DNA of 36,163 nt from Deltaproteobacteria bacterium (GTDB lineage Bacteria > Myxococcota_A > UBA9042), in the NCBI GenBank assembly GCA_016875335.1, contig VGRO01000040.1, positions 1-36,163 on the forward strand, given 5' to 3'. Both the position numbers and the translations under genes were made by a program. How positions within the stretch are numbered: position 1 is the first letter of the stretch; each line of letters opens with the position of its first letter. Positions 1 through 7,802 of this stretch are shown here, piece by piece. The notes beneath the pieces were generated by a model. That model was not told the origin of the DNA and ran no database searches. It saw only the letters and a list, made by a program, of their open reading frames with translations.

Positions 1-303
1 CCGCCGCGCTATGAGCCTGCGCCGCCTCGGCCCGCGCCCGCGCCGCCGCCCCGGCCCGCGCCACCGCCGGCCGTCGAAGATCGCCCGCCGCCGCGCAACA
101 TCCCCTACAACCCGCGGCCGACCCCCGCGCCCGCGCCCGATGTCCGGCCGACCCCGGCGCCGCCCGCGCCGCCCGCCCGCGCCGAACCGCAGCCGCCCCG
201 CGAGCAGCCTGCGCCGCCGCCTCCCCACGTCCCGCCCAAGCGCAAGCCGCCGCCGACCCCGCCGCCAGCGCCGATGCCCGAGGCGCCGGCCGCTCGCCGG
301 TGA
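1..303 (+). CDS. C-terminal end of a proline-rich protein (5' partial)
   Basis: Reading frame 1 is open from the first base of the window and ends in TGA at 301-303, giving 100 residues. The visible part is almost entirely Pro, Ala and Arg with a few Glu and Lys, and it contains a short non-repetitive patch (ARNIPYNPRP-like, around residues 37-46). No domain, membrane segment or signal is recognisable. It could be the proline-rich tail of a TonB-like, kinase or secretion protein, but nothing here decides that. Codon bias towards CCG/CCC and the clean stop shortly before a ribosome-binding site support a real gene end. The start and the main domain lie outside the window. Confidence 0.5.
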   Translation, partial: PPRYEPAPPRPAPAPPPRPAPPPAVEDRPPPRNIPYNPRPTPAPAPDVRPTPAPPAPPARAEPQPPREQPAPPPPHVPPKRKPPPTPPPAPMPEAPAARR

Positions 304-375
304 CCGGCCGGTCCGTCACGCGTTTGCAGCGCCGCCATTGATCAACGCCTGCGGCCTCAGGCACCATCCGCCTCC

Positions 376-383
376 GGAGGTGA
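376..383 (+). promoter_or_regulatory. Strong Shine-Dalgarno of fbp
   Basis: GGAGGTGA sits 3 bases before the ATG at 387. It is one of the best anti-16S matches in the window and fixes the fbp start. Confidence 0.7.
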
Positions 384-386
384 CCC

Positions 387-1382
387 ATGGCCGGCTTGAT
401 GACGCTGTCGCGCTACAACCTGCAACGCAAACGCGAGTATGAAGGCGCGACCGGCGACTTCACCCTGCTCATCAGCCATCTGGCGCTCGCCTGCAAGGTG
501 GTGTCGCGCGAGGTGGCGCGCGCCGGACTGCTCGACGTGCTCGGGCACACCGGCACCAGCAACGTGCAGGGCGAGCAGGTGACCAAGCTCGACGTGCTGT
601 CCAACGAGTTGCTCATCGAGGTTCTCAACGATCTGCCCATGGTGGCGGCAGTCGCCAGCGAAGAGGACGAGCAGATTCGCCTGACCCGCGCCGGCCGGCT
701 CAACGGGCGCTACCTCGTGTGCTTCGATCCGCTCGATGGTTCGTCGAACATCGACGTCAACGTGACGATTGGCACGATTTTCTCGATCCGCAAGCGCGAC
801 ACGGTGGGCCGCGAAGCCACGGCCGAGGATTTCTTGAAAGCCGGCAGCGAGCAAATCGCGGCCGGCTACTGCATCTACGGCAGTTCGACGATTTTCGTGT
901 ACTCGACCGGCGACGGCGTCGATGGCTTCACGCTCGACCCCAACGTCGGCGAGTTCGTGTTGTCGCACCCGGACATGCGGATTCCCGACCCTGCAGTTTG
1001 CTGGTCCGCCAACGTCGGCAACGCCCGCAACTGGTCGGCCGGCACCCACGCGTTCATGGCCCGGCTGACCAGCGGCGAGGGCCGCTACAAGAAGTGCAGT
1101 CTGCGCTACGTGGGGACGTTGGTCGCCGACGTACACCGCAACCTGTTGCAGGGCGGCGTGTTCTTCTACCCCGGCGACCAGAAATCGCCCAAGGGCAAGC
1201 TGCGCGTGCTCTACGAGGCCCATCCGCTCGCGTACCTCGTCGAACAGGCCGGTGGCAAGGCCAGCGACGGCGTGCGGCGCATCCTGGACATCGTGCCGGA
1301 CGGCTTGCACATGCGCACGCCGCTCATCATCGGCAGCGGCGCCGAAGTCGACCTGTACGGCGAACTGGCGGGCGCAACGTGA
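387..1382 (+). CDS. fbp: Fructose-1,6-bisphosphatase, class I
   Basis: Hydrolyses fructose 1,6-bisphosphate to fructose 6-phosphate and phosphate in the cytoplasm (gluconeogenesis or sugar-phosphate cycles). The protein is 331 aa, the usual size of class I enzymes. The metal-binding motif DPLDGSSNIDVN begins at residue 114, and the family signature KLRVLYEAHPLA is at 271-282, where Glu278 is the expected metal/catalytic Glu. The N-terminal acidic segment around residues 89-95 (VASEEDE) corresponds to the metal-binding Glu pair. The start is set by a GGAGGTGA ribosome-binding site at 376-383. The TGA stop overlaps the GTG start of moaC (GTGA, 1379-1382), so the two are probably translationally coupled. 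The functional link between the neighbours is not obvious. Confidence 0.96.
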   Translation: MAGLMTLSRYNLQRKREYEGATGDFTLLISHLALACKVVSREVARAGLLDVLGHTGTSNVQGEQVTKLDVLSNELLIEVLNDLPMVAAVASEEDEQIRLTRAGRLNGRYLVCFDPLDGSSNIDVNVTIGTIFSIRKRDTVGREATAEDFLKAGSEQIAAGYCIYGSSTIFVYSTGDGVDGFTLDPNVGEFVLSHPDMRIPDPAVCWSANVGNARNWSAGTHAFMARLTSGEGRYKKCSLRYVGTLVADVHRNLLQGGVFFYPGDQKSPKGKLRVLYEAHPLAYLVEQAGGKASDGVRRILDIVPDGLHMRTPLIIGSGAEVDLYGELAGAT

Positions 1383-1882
1383 AACCACCTGCGGAACAAG
1401 GTCATGCCACCGGCCTGACCCATCTTGGCGCCGACGGCCAGGCGCGCATGGTCGCCGTGCAAGCCAAGCCCGAAACCGATCGCGGCGCCGTCGCTTGCAG
1501 CACCGTGCGCTTGTGCGCCGAGGCCTTTTCGGCCATCGCAGCCGGCACAGGGCCCAAAGGCGACGCGGTGCAGGTCGCGCGGCTCGCGGCGTTTTCGGCG
1601 ACCAAGCGCACCGCTGACCTCATCCCCCTGTGCCACCCTGTGCGCATCACCGGCGTCGAGGTCCAAGTGGCCCTCGACGCCGCGCGGAACACCGTCACCT
1701 TTACCGTGCAGGTCACGGCGCGCGATCGCACCGGCGTGGAAATGGAGGCGCTGACCGCCGCCGCGGTCGCCTCGCTCGCGCTGTACGACATGACCAAGGC
1801 CATCGACAAGGGCGCGGTCATCGTCGACACGCGGCTCTTGCGCAAGTGGGGCGGCAAGTCCGGCGATTTCGTGGCGCCGTGA
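1379..1882 (+). CDS. moaC: Cyclic pyranopterin monophosphate synthase MoaC
   Basis: Converts the 3',8-cyclo-GTP product of MoaA into cyclic pyranopterin monophosphate, an early step of molybdenum cofactor synthesis. The 167-aa protein carries the family blocks in order: LTHLGADGQARMVAV near residue 13, KGDAVQVARLAAFSATKRT in the middle, LIPLCHPVRI with the active-site His, then TGVEMEALTAAAVASLALYDMTKAIDKG with the catalytic Asp/Lys pair, and the C-terminal GGKSGDF. The GTG at 1379 is chosen because it overlaps the fbp stop as GTGA and gives the normal family length; no better start lies closer to the conserved THL block. Its own TGA again overlaps the next GTG start (1879-1882). No other moa/moe gene is in the window. 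Confidence 0.95.
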   Translation: MKPPAEQGHATGLTHLGADGQARMVAVQAKPETDRGAVACSTVRLCAEAFSAIAAGTGPKGDAVQVARLAAFSATKRTADLIPLCHPVRITGVEVQVALDAARNTVTFTVQVTARDRTGVEMEALTAAAVASLALYDMTKAIDKGAVIVDTRLLRKWGGKSGDFVAP

Positions 1883-2889
1883 CCGGGGCCGGCCCGCCCG
1901 CGCCCTTGCCGGTCGCCGTGGCTGCCGCAACGGTCGCGGGTCTACGGGCGCTGCGCACCCAGATTGCCCGGGCCCAGCGGCTGATCGAGCACTTGCTGCA
2001 AGACGCGGCCCGCGCGGCGACGGCGGACGAGCTGCGCTTGGGTGGCGAAGTGCTCAAGACCCAGTTGTCCGCGGTGCCCAAGGGGGCCAAGGTCATCGAG
2101 CTCACCGTGCCGTGGCAGCCGGACCGCGTCGTCGTCGTGCGCCTGCGCCCTGAACTGACCATCCACGACAACGTGCGGCACCTCTTCGACCGCGCCAAGG
2201 CCCTGGCCCGGAGCGGACCCATCGTCCAGACCCGCCGCGCCGCCGCGCTGGATCGCCTGCAGGCCCTGCAAGCGCACCAGGCGGGTCACGCAGCGCTGAT
2301 GGAGCGCGCTGCGGCCTGGCAACACGCGCGCGACCGCGGCCAAGTCACGCCAGACCGACCCCGCGACATCTTGCGCGCGGCCCACGCATGGCTGGCGGCG
2401 CTCGGTCCGTTGGGCGTCGTGGTCCAGGCGCTTCCGCGTCCTCGCGCCGCAGCGCGTGACCGCGCGCAGACTGGGCTGCCCGCGGGCGTCGAGTCCTTCA
2501 CCTCTCCCGCGGGCGCCCGGGTGTTGGTCGGTCGCAGCGCCGCGGGCAACGACGCTGTGGTGACACGTGTGCTGCGCGGCCGCGACCTGTGGTTCCACCT
2601 GCGCGACGCGCCCGGGGCGCACGTGGTGTTGCGGGTCGGCGCGGCGGCGCCTGCCGATGCGGAATTGCAGGCCTGCGCCCAGTTGTGCGCCCACCTTTCA
2701 GGCGTGCAGAAGGGTGACCGCGCCGAGGTGAGGGTTTGCCCGGGAACGGAAGTGCGCAAGGTCAAGGGTGCTCCCGCGGGAAGCGTCTATGCGCCCACAG
2801 GCCGGTCGCTGCTGGTCGTGGTGCATCCCGAGGTGGTGGACGGGTTCTACGCCCGGCGCCACGGTGCGCGCGTGGATCGTCCCTCGTAG
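1879..2889 (+). CDS. Short NFACT-family protein (coiled-coil plus NFACT-R domain)
   Basis: NFACT proteins (RqcH/FbpA/Rqc2 relatives) bind peptidyl-tRNA-blocked 50S subunits; the C-terminal NFACT-R domain (formerly DUF814) is predicted to bind RNA. This 336-aa protein has an Arg/Ala/Leu-rich helical part. A segment around residues 92-130 resembles the 'lsp-eNaqkyFkrykKlK' block of full-length NFACT proteins. A clear NFACT-R domain covers about 207-325 (GRSAAGNDAVVTRVLRGRDLWFHLRDAPGAHV region; a VRKVKGAPAGSVY-type end). Full-length family members are about 550-600 aa. The N-terminal NFACT-N domain with the residues needed for CAT-tailing in RqcH appears to be mostly missing. The GTG at 1879 overlaps the moaC stop. 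The TAG stop faces the convergent lipoprotein gene 32 bp away. Confidence 0.85.
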   Translation: MTGAGPPAPLPVAVAAATVAGLRALRTQIARAQRLIEHLLQDAARAATADELRLGGEVLKTQLSAVPKGAKVIELTVPWQPDRVVVVRLRPELTIHDNVRHLFDRAKALARSGPIVQTRRAAALDRLQALQAHQAGHAALMERAAAWQHARDRGQVTPDRPRDILRAAHAWLAALGPLGVVVQALPRPRAAARDRAQTGLPAGVESFTSPAGARVLVGRSAAGNDAVVTRVLRGRDLWFHLRDAPGAHVVLRVGAAAPADAELQACAQLCAHLSGVQKGDRAEVRVCPGTEVRKVKGAPAGSVYAPTGRSLLVVVHPEVVDGFYARRHGARVDRPS

Positions 2890-2921
2890 TCCGCGCGCGG
2901 CGCCGCTGGCCGGGGAGGGAC

Positions 2922-5900
2922 CTACTTGGGCGCGTCGCAGCCCAGTCCGCGCAGCACCGTGATGCCCATCTTGCTGGTCACCACGATGTCCGTGCAGCCG
3001 TCGCCGTCCAGGTCGACAATCTGCTGGCGCTTCACGCCGCCCGACGCGCGCAAGTGGCCGTTGTATTTCGCGAATCCGCCCTTGCCGTCGCCGAGCCACA
3101 TGGTCGCCTCGTGTTCGGCCTTGTTCAGCAGGATGAGGTCCTGCAGCTTGTCGCCATTGACGTCCGCGATGTCCACTGCCGCCATCTGCGTCGCCTCTTC
3201 GACGAGGTTGAACTTGGCTGCAAATGCCGTCTTGTCGCCCGAGGTATCGCCCTGGCAGTAGCCGACTGCGTTGACGCTGGCGCACAGCAGATCCGTGGTC
3301 GCGTCCTGGTTGACGTCGCGGGCACTGCACGCTTGGACGTTGTCGCCCACGACCACGCCGTCGCCGAGCGCCACCTTGAGCGGTCCATCCTTGCCAGCCG
3401 CGGCCATCAGCGGCGTGACCTTGTTGCTGACGTTCTGCACCGCAAAAAGGCCCAGGCTCTTGGCTGCGCCATATTCGCCCGACATCAAGCTGGACGGGTC
3501 GCCCTTGATGATGCGGTACTCGACGTCGGTGTAGTGGGTCAATTTGCCGCTGACCTTGTCGAGCCACGGTCGCTTGTCGCCCAGGAACGGAACGTGGGCG
3601 ACCGCGCCCTTGCCGATCCCCTTGAACACGCGGACGCGCGGCGCGAGGTACGCGGCCGTTTTCGGGTCGCCCGAGCCCACCATGGCCACCGCGACATCGT
3701 TGGCCTTGTCGCCGGTGAAGTCGCCGATGACCACGTCCACTGGATTGGTGCCGGCAGCTTGGGCGTACGCCGCACCGATCAACACAGGTTCAGTGGTGCT
3801 GTGCTTGAGATCCAGGCCGAACGGCTTGGCCTTGTCGTTGCCGTGCACAAACGTCAGCAGCGAGGCCCTTTTGACCGGCGCACCTTGGTTGCCAAAGCCG
3901 GTCAGCGGGTCGAGTTTGTCCTTGTCGTCGGGCCGGTAGTTGCGGCAGCACAGCCCAGAGCCCTTTTCGGGGTCGCTGTCCTCCGGGCCGTACAGATTGT
4001 CGACCTCGTTGAGCGACGAGTACATCTGGCACTGCGGACATTTTTCCGGTTTGGTGGGAACGCCGACGAAATAGTCGCTGTCGCTGCGCACCACCGCGAT
4101 GTCCAAGGTCTTGTCGGCGTCCAGGTCGCCAAAGGACCACGCCACCGGCGACCCGAACTTCTCGACGCTGCCGGAGACGCAATCGACGACCGAACCGCCC
4201 TTCTTGGCAAACGCGTTGCTGTTGGGGCTGAACTCCGCGACCCGCGGCACGACGTGCGGCAGGCTGTCCTTGTTGTGCCACAAGTGCATCGTCCATACGG
4301 GAAAGGGCACAACCGGGGCGCCGACCGCGTTCGGCCCGCAACCGCCCTTGAAGTCCGGCAGTGGATCGGCCGCCCTGGGCGCGTAGATCGACACGGTTTC
4401 CTTGCCGAGCGCGATGAGATCGGGCCTCTTGTCCTCGGCGAAGTCCACGGCCTGCGCCAGCGCGATTTCGCGCGCCCCGCACTTGCCCGCGCCCGCGCAA
4501 CCGCACAGGTGGTACACCCGCGGCGCCCGAAAGTCGCCGTCCGCCAGGCCGACCCACACGGGCACGCCCGGCGGCGCGCCGGCATCGACGGCCATGATGT
4601 CCAAGTAGCCGTGATCGTCGTTGTCGAAGTCTGCGACCACCGTGCGTTTGATCGACCCGCCCATCACCCAACTGCGAAAGCACATGGACCAATGGCTGTT
4701 GTCGTTGGCGTAGAGCGGCACGACCGTGACCTCGCGCCCGCCCGCGACGACCACCAGGTAGGGCGCCTTGGCCGGCCCCACGTTGGCGACGACGACGTCG
4801 GTGATGCCACCCTCGAACAAGATGTTGCGGCCCACCAGGCTGCCGTTCTTGTCGGTCTCGTCGAAGAACAGGCCGTTGTAGTTGCCTTTGAGCCAGCGCA
4901 TGTGGCCGTCTTTGGCGACCACGATGAGGTCGGGACCGTCGTCGCCCTGCGGCTGCGTGTATTCGACCTTGAGGATGCGCGAGGTGTCCGCGGCATCGAA
5001 AAACTGGTACGAATCCTGGGCTTGCAGCAGCTCGCCGTCGCCCGTCGCGTTGCGGTAGCAGCTGACGAAATTGCGCTTGCTGTCGCCGACGCACACATCG
5101 TCGAGCTTTAGCGGATCCTTCCAGAAGTTGCCGACCGCGATGGACGAGATGGCGCTCAGGCCCTTGTTGTTCTGGGTCTTTTTGGGCGATTGGAACACCG
5201 TGGCCTCGGTGACCTCCAACATCTTGTCGGCTTGCAACTCCTTGCACGGCTTGAAGTCCTTGCCCACCTTGCAGTTGGGCACCAGCAGGGACAGGGCGAC
5301 GACCAGGCCTTTGTTGTCGGAGTCCGCCGCCACCACGACATCGGGCTTTTCGTCGCCGTCGATGCGCGCCAGTTCGGCAATCGTGGCCGGTTCGTCGAGC
5401 GGCAGGGCGGCGATGGGTCGGTAGCCGCGCTCGGTGCGCGCCGGTGCGCTCGCCGTGGCCTTGACTTCGCGGGTCACGCGCACCAACGCCACCAGCGCGG
5501 GCAGGCCCGCGAGCGACCCGGCGACGATGAGGTCGTCGGGCGGCCCGCCCTCGGTCGCGGCCCGGCCGTCGATGTCGACAATCAGCAGGCGGTGGACGGC
5601 GATCTTCTTGTCGTTCCAGCTCGGCGTGCGCGCCAGGGTGTTGGCGTCGGTCTCGACCACGCCGGCGAACCGGCCGGTGCCGCGCACGCCACCGGTGGCA
5701 GCCGCGACGGTCTTGGCCAAGCGCACGATGACGCCGTCGGGCCCGCCCTGCACCACGTCCAGCACGCCGTCGCCGTTGACGTCGACCGCCGCCGCGTCGG
5801 CCACCGCGAACGGAAAGACGTCGTTGTCATCGGTGTTGCCCAAGAACGACGGTTGGCGCAGGACCGTGATCGGAGCCACGATTTCGGTCGGGTTGTTCGC

Positions 5901-6650
5901 GTTGTCGATGCCCTCGACGACGACTTCGAGGGCGGCGGTCGGCTCCTTGGTGCGGTCCAATTCGAGGGCGAAGGGCCCCGGCTTCTTGAGCTCCTGTTCG
6001 ACCACCAGTTCGCCGCCAAGAACCCGCCACCCGACCTTGCCCGACTTGAAGTTGGGGTCGCTGATCTTGCCGGCGATCGGCACCCGGCCGATGTACACGG
6101 GCGTCGGCGGCTTGGGCGCCAGCGGATCGGGTGGCGGCGGCGAGGTCAGTTGCACGCCCGGCGGGCAGTGGTCGACCTCGAATTCGACCTGCGCCGACCC
6201 GACGGCAGCGGCCTTGGCGTCCGCAGCGGTGATCGACAGCGCCACCTTGCGACCGCACATCTTGTCGGCCGCAACCTTGGTGTCGAGCTTGCGGGTATCG
6301 AACTTGCCGGTGAAGGTGTTGCCCGAGATCGTGAGCTTGACCAGCGTTTCGTCGGGCAGGGTCGTGGTCACCGCGGCGACCTTGATGCCTTTGCTGGCCA
6401 CGAACTTGCCGGACACCGTGAATTCGCCCGCCAGCAGCCGTTTCTGGCCTTCGGGCGGGGCCGCTGGCTCGGTGATCGTGACGGTGATTTCGCCCGCATT
6501 GGCCGAGGCGGACGACGACCCGCTGTTCTGCGTGCCGGTGTCACACCCGAACACCGCGCACCCACAGGCGGCGGCGATCCACGGCCTCGTTGTCCACCAG
6601 CGTCGCACGGGTCCTCGCCATCGGGCGCAATCGCGCGCGCCCGACGCCAT
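2922..6650 (-). CDS. Large FG-GAP/VCBS-repeat lipoprotein
   Basis: A secreted, probably outer-membrane-anchored protein of about 1240 aa. Asp-rich calcium-loop repeats of FG-GAP/VCBS type recur through the protein (VNGDGVLDVVQGG, DFDNDDHGYLDIMAVD, DLDADKTLDIAVV, VNGDKLQDLILL, DLDGDGCTDIVV). This is the pattern of seven-bladed integrin-like propellers, so two or more propellers are likely. An N-terminal Arg/Trp-rich stretch, a short hydrophobic run and AVFGC (lipobox-like) are followed by a Ser/Gly/Ala linker, typical of lipoprotein export. The start is uncertain: ATG at 6650 gives a long n-region, while GTG at 6608 would give a compact signal peptide and has GAGGA just upstream. Longer starts, up to 6746, are less likely. 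The gene stops with TAG at 2922, convergent with the NFACT gene. Function is unknown; a surface-binding or adhesive role is inferred. Confidence 0.85.
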   Translation of the reverse strand: MASGARDCARWRGPVRRWWTTRPWIAAACGCAVFGCDTGTQNSGSSSASANAGEITVTITEPAAPPEGQKRLLAGEFTVSGKFVASKGIKVAAVTTTLPDETLVKLTISGNTFTGKFDTRKLDTKVAADKMCGRKVALSITAADAKAAAVGSAQVEFEVDHCPPGVQLTSPPPPDPLAPKPPTPVYIGRVPIAGKISDPNFKSGKVGWRVLGGELVVEQELKKPGPFALELDRTKEPTAALEVVVEGIDNANNPTEIVAPITVLRQPSFLGNTDDNDVFPFAVADAAAVDVNGDGVLDVVQGGPDGVIVRLAKTVAAATGGVRGTGRFAGVVETDANTLARTPSWNDKKIAVHRLLIVDIDGRAATEGGPPDDLIVAGSLAGLPALVALVRVTREVKATASAPARTERGYRPIAALPLDEPATIAELARIDGDEKPDVVVAADSDNKGLVVALSLLVPNCKVGKDFKPCKELQADKMLEVTEATVFQSPKKTQNNKGLSAISSIAVGNFWKDPLKLDDVCVGDSKRNFVSCYRNATGDGELLQAQDSYQFFDAADTSRILKVEYTQPQGDDGPDLIVVAKDGHMRWLKGNYNGLFFDETDKNGSLVGRNILFEGGITDVVVANVGPAKAPYLVVVAGGREVTVVPLYANDNSHWSMCFRSWVMGGSIKRTVVADFDNDDHGYLDIMAVDAGAPPGVPVWVGLADGDFRAPRVYHLCGCAGAGKCGAREIALAQAVDFAEDKRPDLIALGKETVSIYAPRAADPLPDFKGGCGPNAVGAPVVPFPVWTMHLWHNKDSLPHVVPRVAEFSPNSNAFAKKGGSVVDCVSGSVEKFGSPVAWSFGDLDADKTLDIAVVRSDSDYFVGVPTKPEKCPQCQMYSSLNEVDNLYGPEDSDPEKGSGLCCRNYRPDDKDKLDPLTGFGNQGAPVKRASLLTFVHGNDKAKPFGLDLKHSTTEPVLIGAAYAQAAGTNPVDVVIGDFTGDKANDVAVAMVGSGDPKTAAYLAPRVRVFKGIGKGAVAHVPFLGDKRPWLDKVSGKLTHYTDVEYRIIKGDPSSLMSGEYGAAKSLGLFAVQNVSNKVTPLMAAAGKDGPLKVALGDGVVVGDNVQACSARDVNQDATTDLLCASVNAVGYCQGDTSGDKTAFAAKFNLVEEATQMAAVDIADVNGDKLQDLILLNKAEHEATMWLGDGKGGFAKYNGHLRASGGVKRQQIVDLDGDGCTDIVVTSKMGITVLRGLGCDAPK

Positions 6651-6765
6651 TTTGGCGGCATCGGCCGCAAGGTCAAGGATTTGACGCACGCTGCGACCCA
6701 GGTGTCGGCGCCAGGCGTGCGCGAAGGACGCGCGCGCTGGGTGCAAGGCGTCGCGGCGCCGACCA

Positions 6766-6817
6766 GGACCCTGTCAGCCAGAATCTGGCGATTCTGGCGG
6801 TTCACCGACAGACTTCC
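6766..6817. repeat. REP-like palindromic element, solitary copy
   Basis: The inner stem GCCAGAATC / GATTCTGGC (loop TGGC) is flanked by outer half-arms CTGTC and GACAG. By eye about 45 of 51 positions match the reverse complement of the terminal hairpin at 27298-27348. It lies in the divergent intergenic region between the FG-GAP lipoprotein and the RadC-like gene. A fold-back this long that recurs at an unrelated locus indicates a dispersed extragenic palindrome family. Confidence 0.7.
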
Positions 6818-6866
6818 AGCACAAGATGGCTCCGCGCCTGGACTTTTTCCTGCCTGCGCCGCCGAT

Positions 6867-6919
6867 GTCTCACAATTGCCCCTCCAGAAAGTGAGACAAA
6901 AGTGCGACGAAAGTGAGAC
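6867..6919. promoter_or_regulatory. Phased direct repeats, candidate operator
   Basis: Three copies of AAAGTG(A/C)GAC start at 6888, 6899 and 6910, exactly 11 bp apart, and an inverted copy GTCTCAC is at 6867-6873. One-helical-turn spacing puts all copies on the same DNA face, as expected for cooperative protein binding. The 12-mer GACAAAAGTGCG inside this block (6894-6905) recurs on the minus strand at 25096-25107, upstream of the multiheme operon. The regulated gene could be the leftward lipoprotein or the rightward RadC-like gene. The rest of 6651-7035 apart from the REP-like hairpin holds nothing I recognise. Confidence 0.4.
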
Positions 6920-7035
6920 AGAGCCGACCCATTGATCTTCAACACCGTGACAGCATGGGTGATTTGAAGGAGCAACAACCTGGCACGCGCCGTGCAGGGG
7001 GGTGCGCCGGCCCTGGACCGCCGGCTGGATCGCCC

Positions 7036-7464
7036 ATGCCCGCGCCAACCCCGTTCGCCGCGCCGCCGCGCCTGCCCGACCCCCTCGCCGTGGCTGCCCA
7101 TTGCCGCGAACTGGCGCTCTTGCCCACCGAACACCTGTGGGCGGTCGGCCTGGACCGCGACCACCGGGTGTGCGCACAGGTGCAGTTTGCAGGCGATCGC
7201 GGCGCGGTACGGGTCCGGCCGGCGGCGATTCTGGGGCCGTGCCTCGCTGCGGGCGCCGCTGGCGTCGTCCTGGTCCACAACCACCCATCCGGGTCGCCGC
7301 GGCCGAGCGCCGCAGACGTGTGCTACACCGCCCGATTGCGCGACGCGTGCCGCATCGTCGGCATCGCACTGGTCGACCACGTGGTCGTTGCGGCTGCCGG
7401 TTGGTCCAGCTTTGCGCTTGCCGGTTGGCCGGGCTGCGCCGGGCCGCGGGGGAGGCGCCACTGA
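7036..7464 (+). CDS. RadC-like JAB/MPN-domain protein (no N-terminal HhH domain)
   Basis: JAMM-type domain of the RadC family. From ATG 7036 the protein has 142 aa. Glu32 (TEHLW), His81/His83 in HNHPSG and Asp94 in PSAAD form the expected zinc/catalytic set, and the RPAAILGPCLAAGAAGVVLV segment before it matches the family. RadC proteins usually have about 220 aa with an N-terminal helix-hairpin-helix domain, which is absent here. The biochemical role of RadC is not settled. Frequent presence in mobile islands suggests DNA processing, but no mobile genes flank this copy. ATG at 6955 or 6913 would add a low-complexity Gly/Arg/Pro segment; I prefer 7036 because homology starts soon after it, but no start has a strong ribosome-binding site. 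Confidence 0.8.
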   Translation: MPAPTPFAAPPRLPDPLAVAAHCRELALLPTEHLWAVGLDRDHRVCAQVQFAGDRGAVRVRPAAILGPCLAAGAAGVVLVHNHPSGSPRPSAADVCYTARLRDACRIVGIALVDHVVVAAAGWSSFALAGWPGCAGPRGRRH

Positions 7465-7802
7465 GGAACTCAGCCGCCGTCGATCCGGTTGTCGGCCGAT
7501 CGCTGGGCCTGGTCCTGGCGTTGGCCTTGGGCGTGTTGTGGGGCCACGGGCCGCCGCGGCAGGGGGCCCGCGCGGTACCTGGGGACCCAAGCGGTCAACT
7601 GGCGCGAAGCGGCTGCGTGGACCCGGCGACGGCCACCGAGGCCGATTTTCGTGCGATTCCGGGCGTGTCCCGCGCGGTGGCGCAGCGCCTGTTCGGCCAC
7701 TGCCGATCGACCCCGTGCGCGCCCGACCACCCGATCGTCGCAGTGCGCGGCGTCGGGCCCGTGCTGCAGCGCCGCGTCGCTGGCCTGTTGTGCCCGACCG
7801 GC
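7461..7802 (+). CDS. ComEA-like helix-hairpin-helix ORF with unresolved 3' end
   Basis: The frame right after the RadC-like gene encodes an N-terminal membrane-anchor-like run (SLGLVLALALGVLW) and then two HhH motifs, ATEADFRAIPGVSRAVAQRLF and VAVRGVGPVLQRRVAGLL, the organisation of ComEA-type DNA-binding proteins. GGAGG at 7451-7455 is 5 bases before a CTG at 7461, which overlaps the RadC stop (CTGA). An in-frame TTG at 7425 is an alternative start. The problem is the end: the frame has no stop until 9357-9359 and runs antisense through all of lysC. Either the gene lost its stop or frame near 7800 (the +2 frame stops at 7870), or the reading is an artefact. The end given is where the recognisable HhH part stops at the lysC 3' end. 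Confidence 0.4.

Noticed and set aside
2736-5111. A 791-aa plus-strand open frame antisense to the FG-GAP lipoprotein
   Set aside because: High GC leaves the complementary frame open. It has no domain or ribosome-binding site, while the minus strand shows clear repeats and a lipobox.
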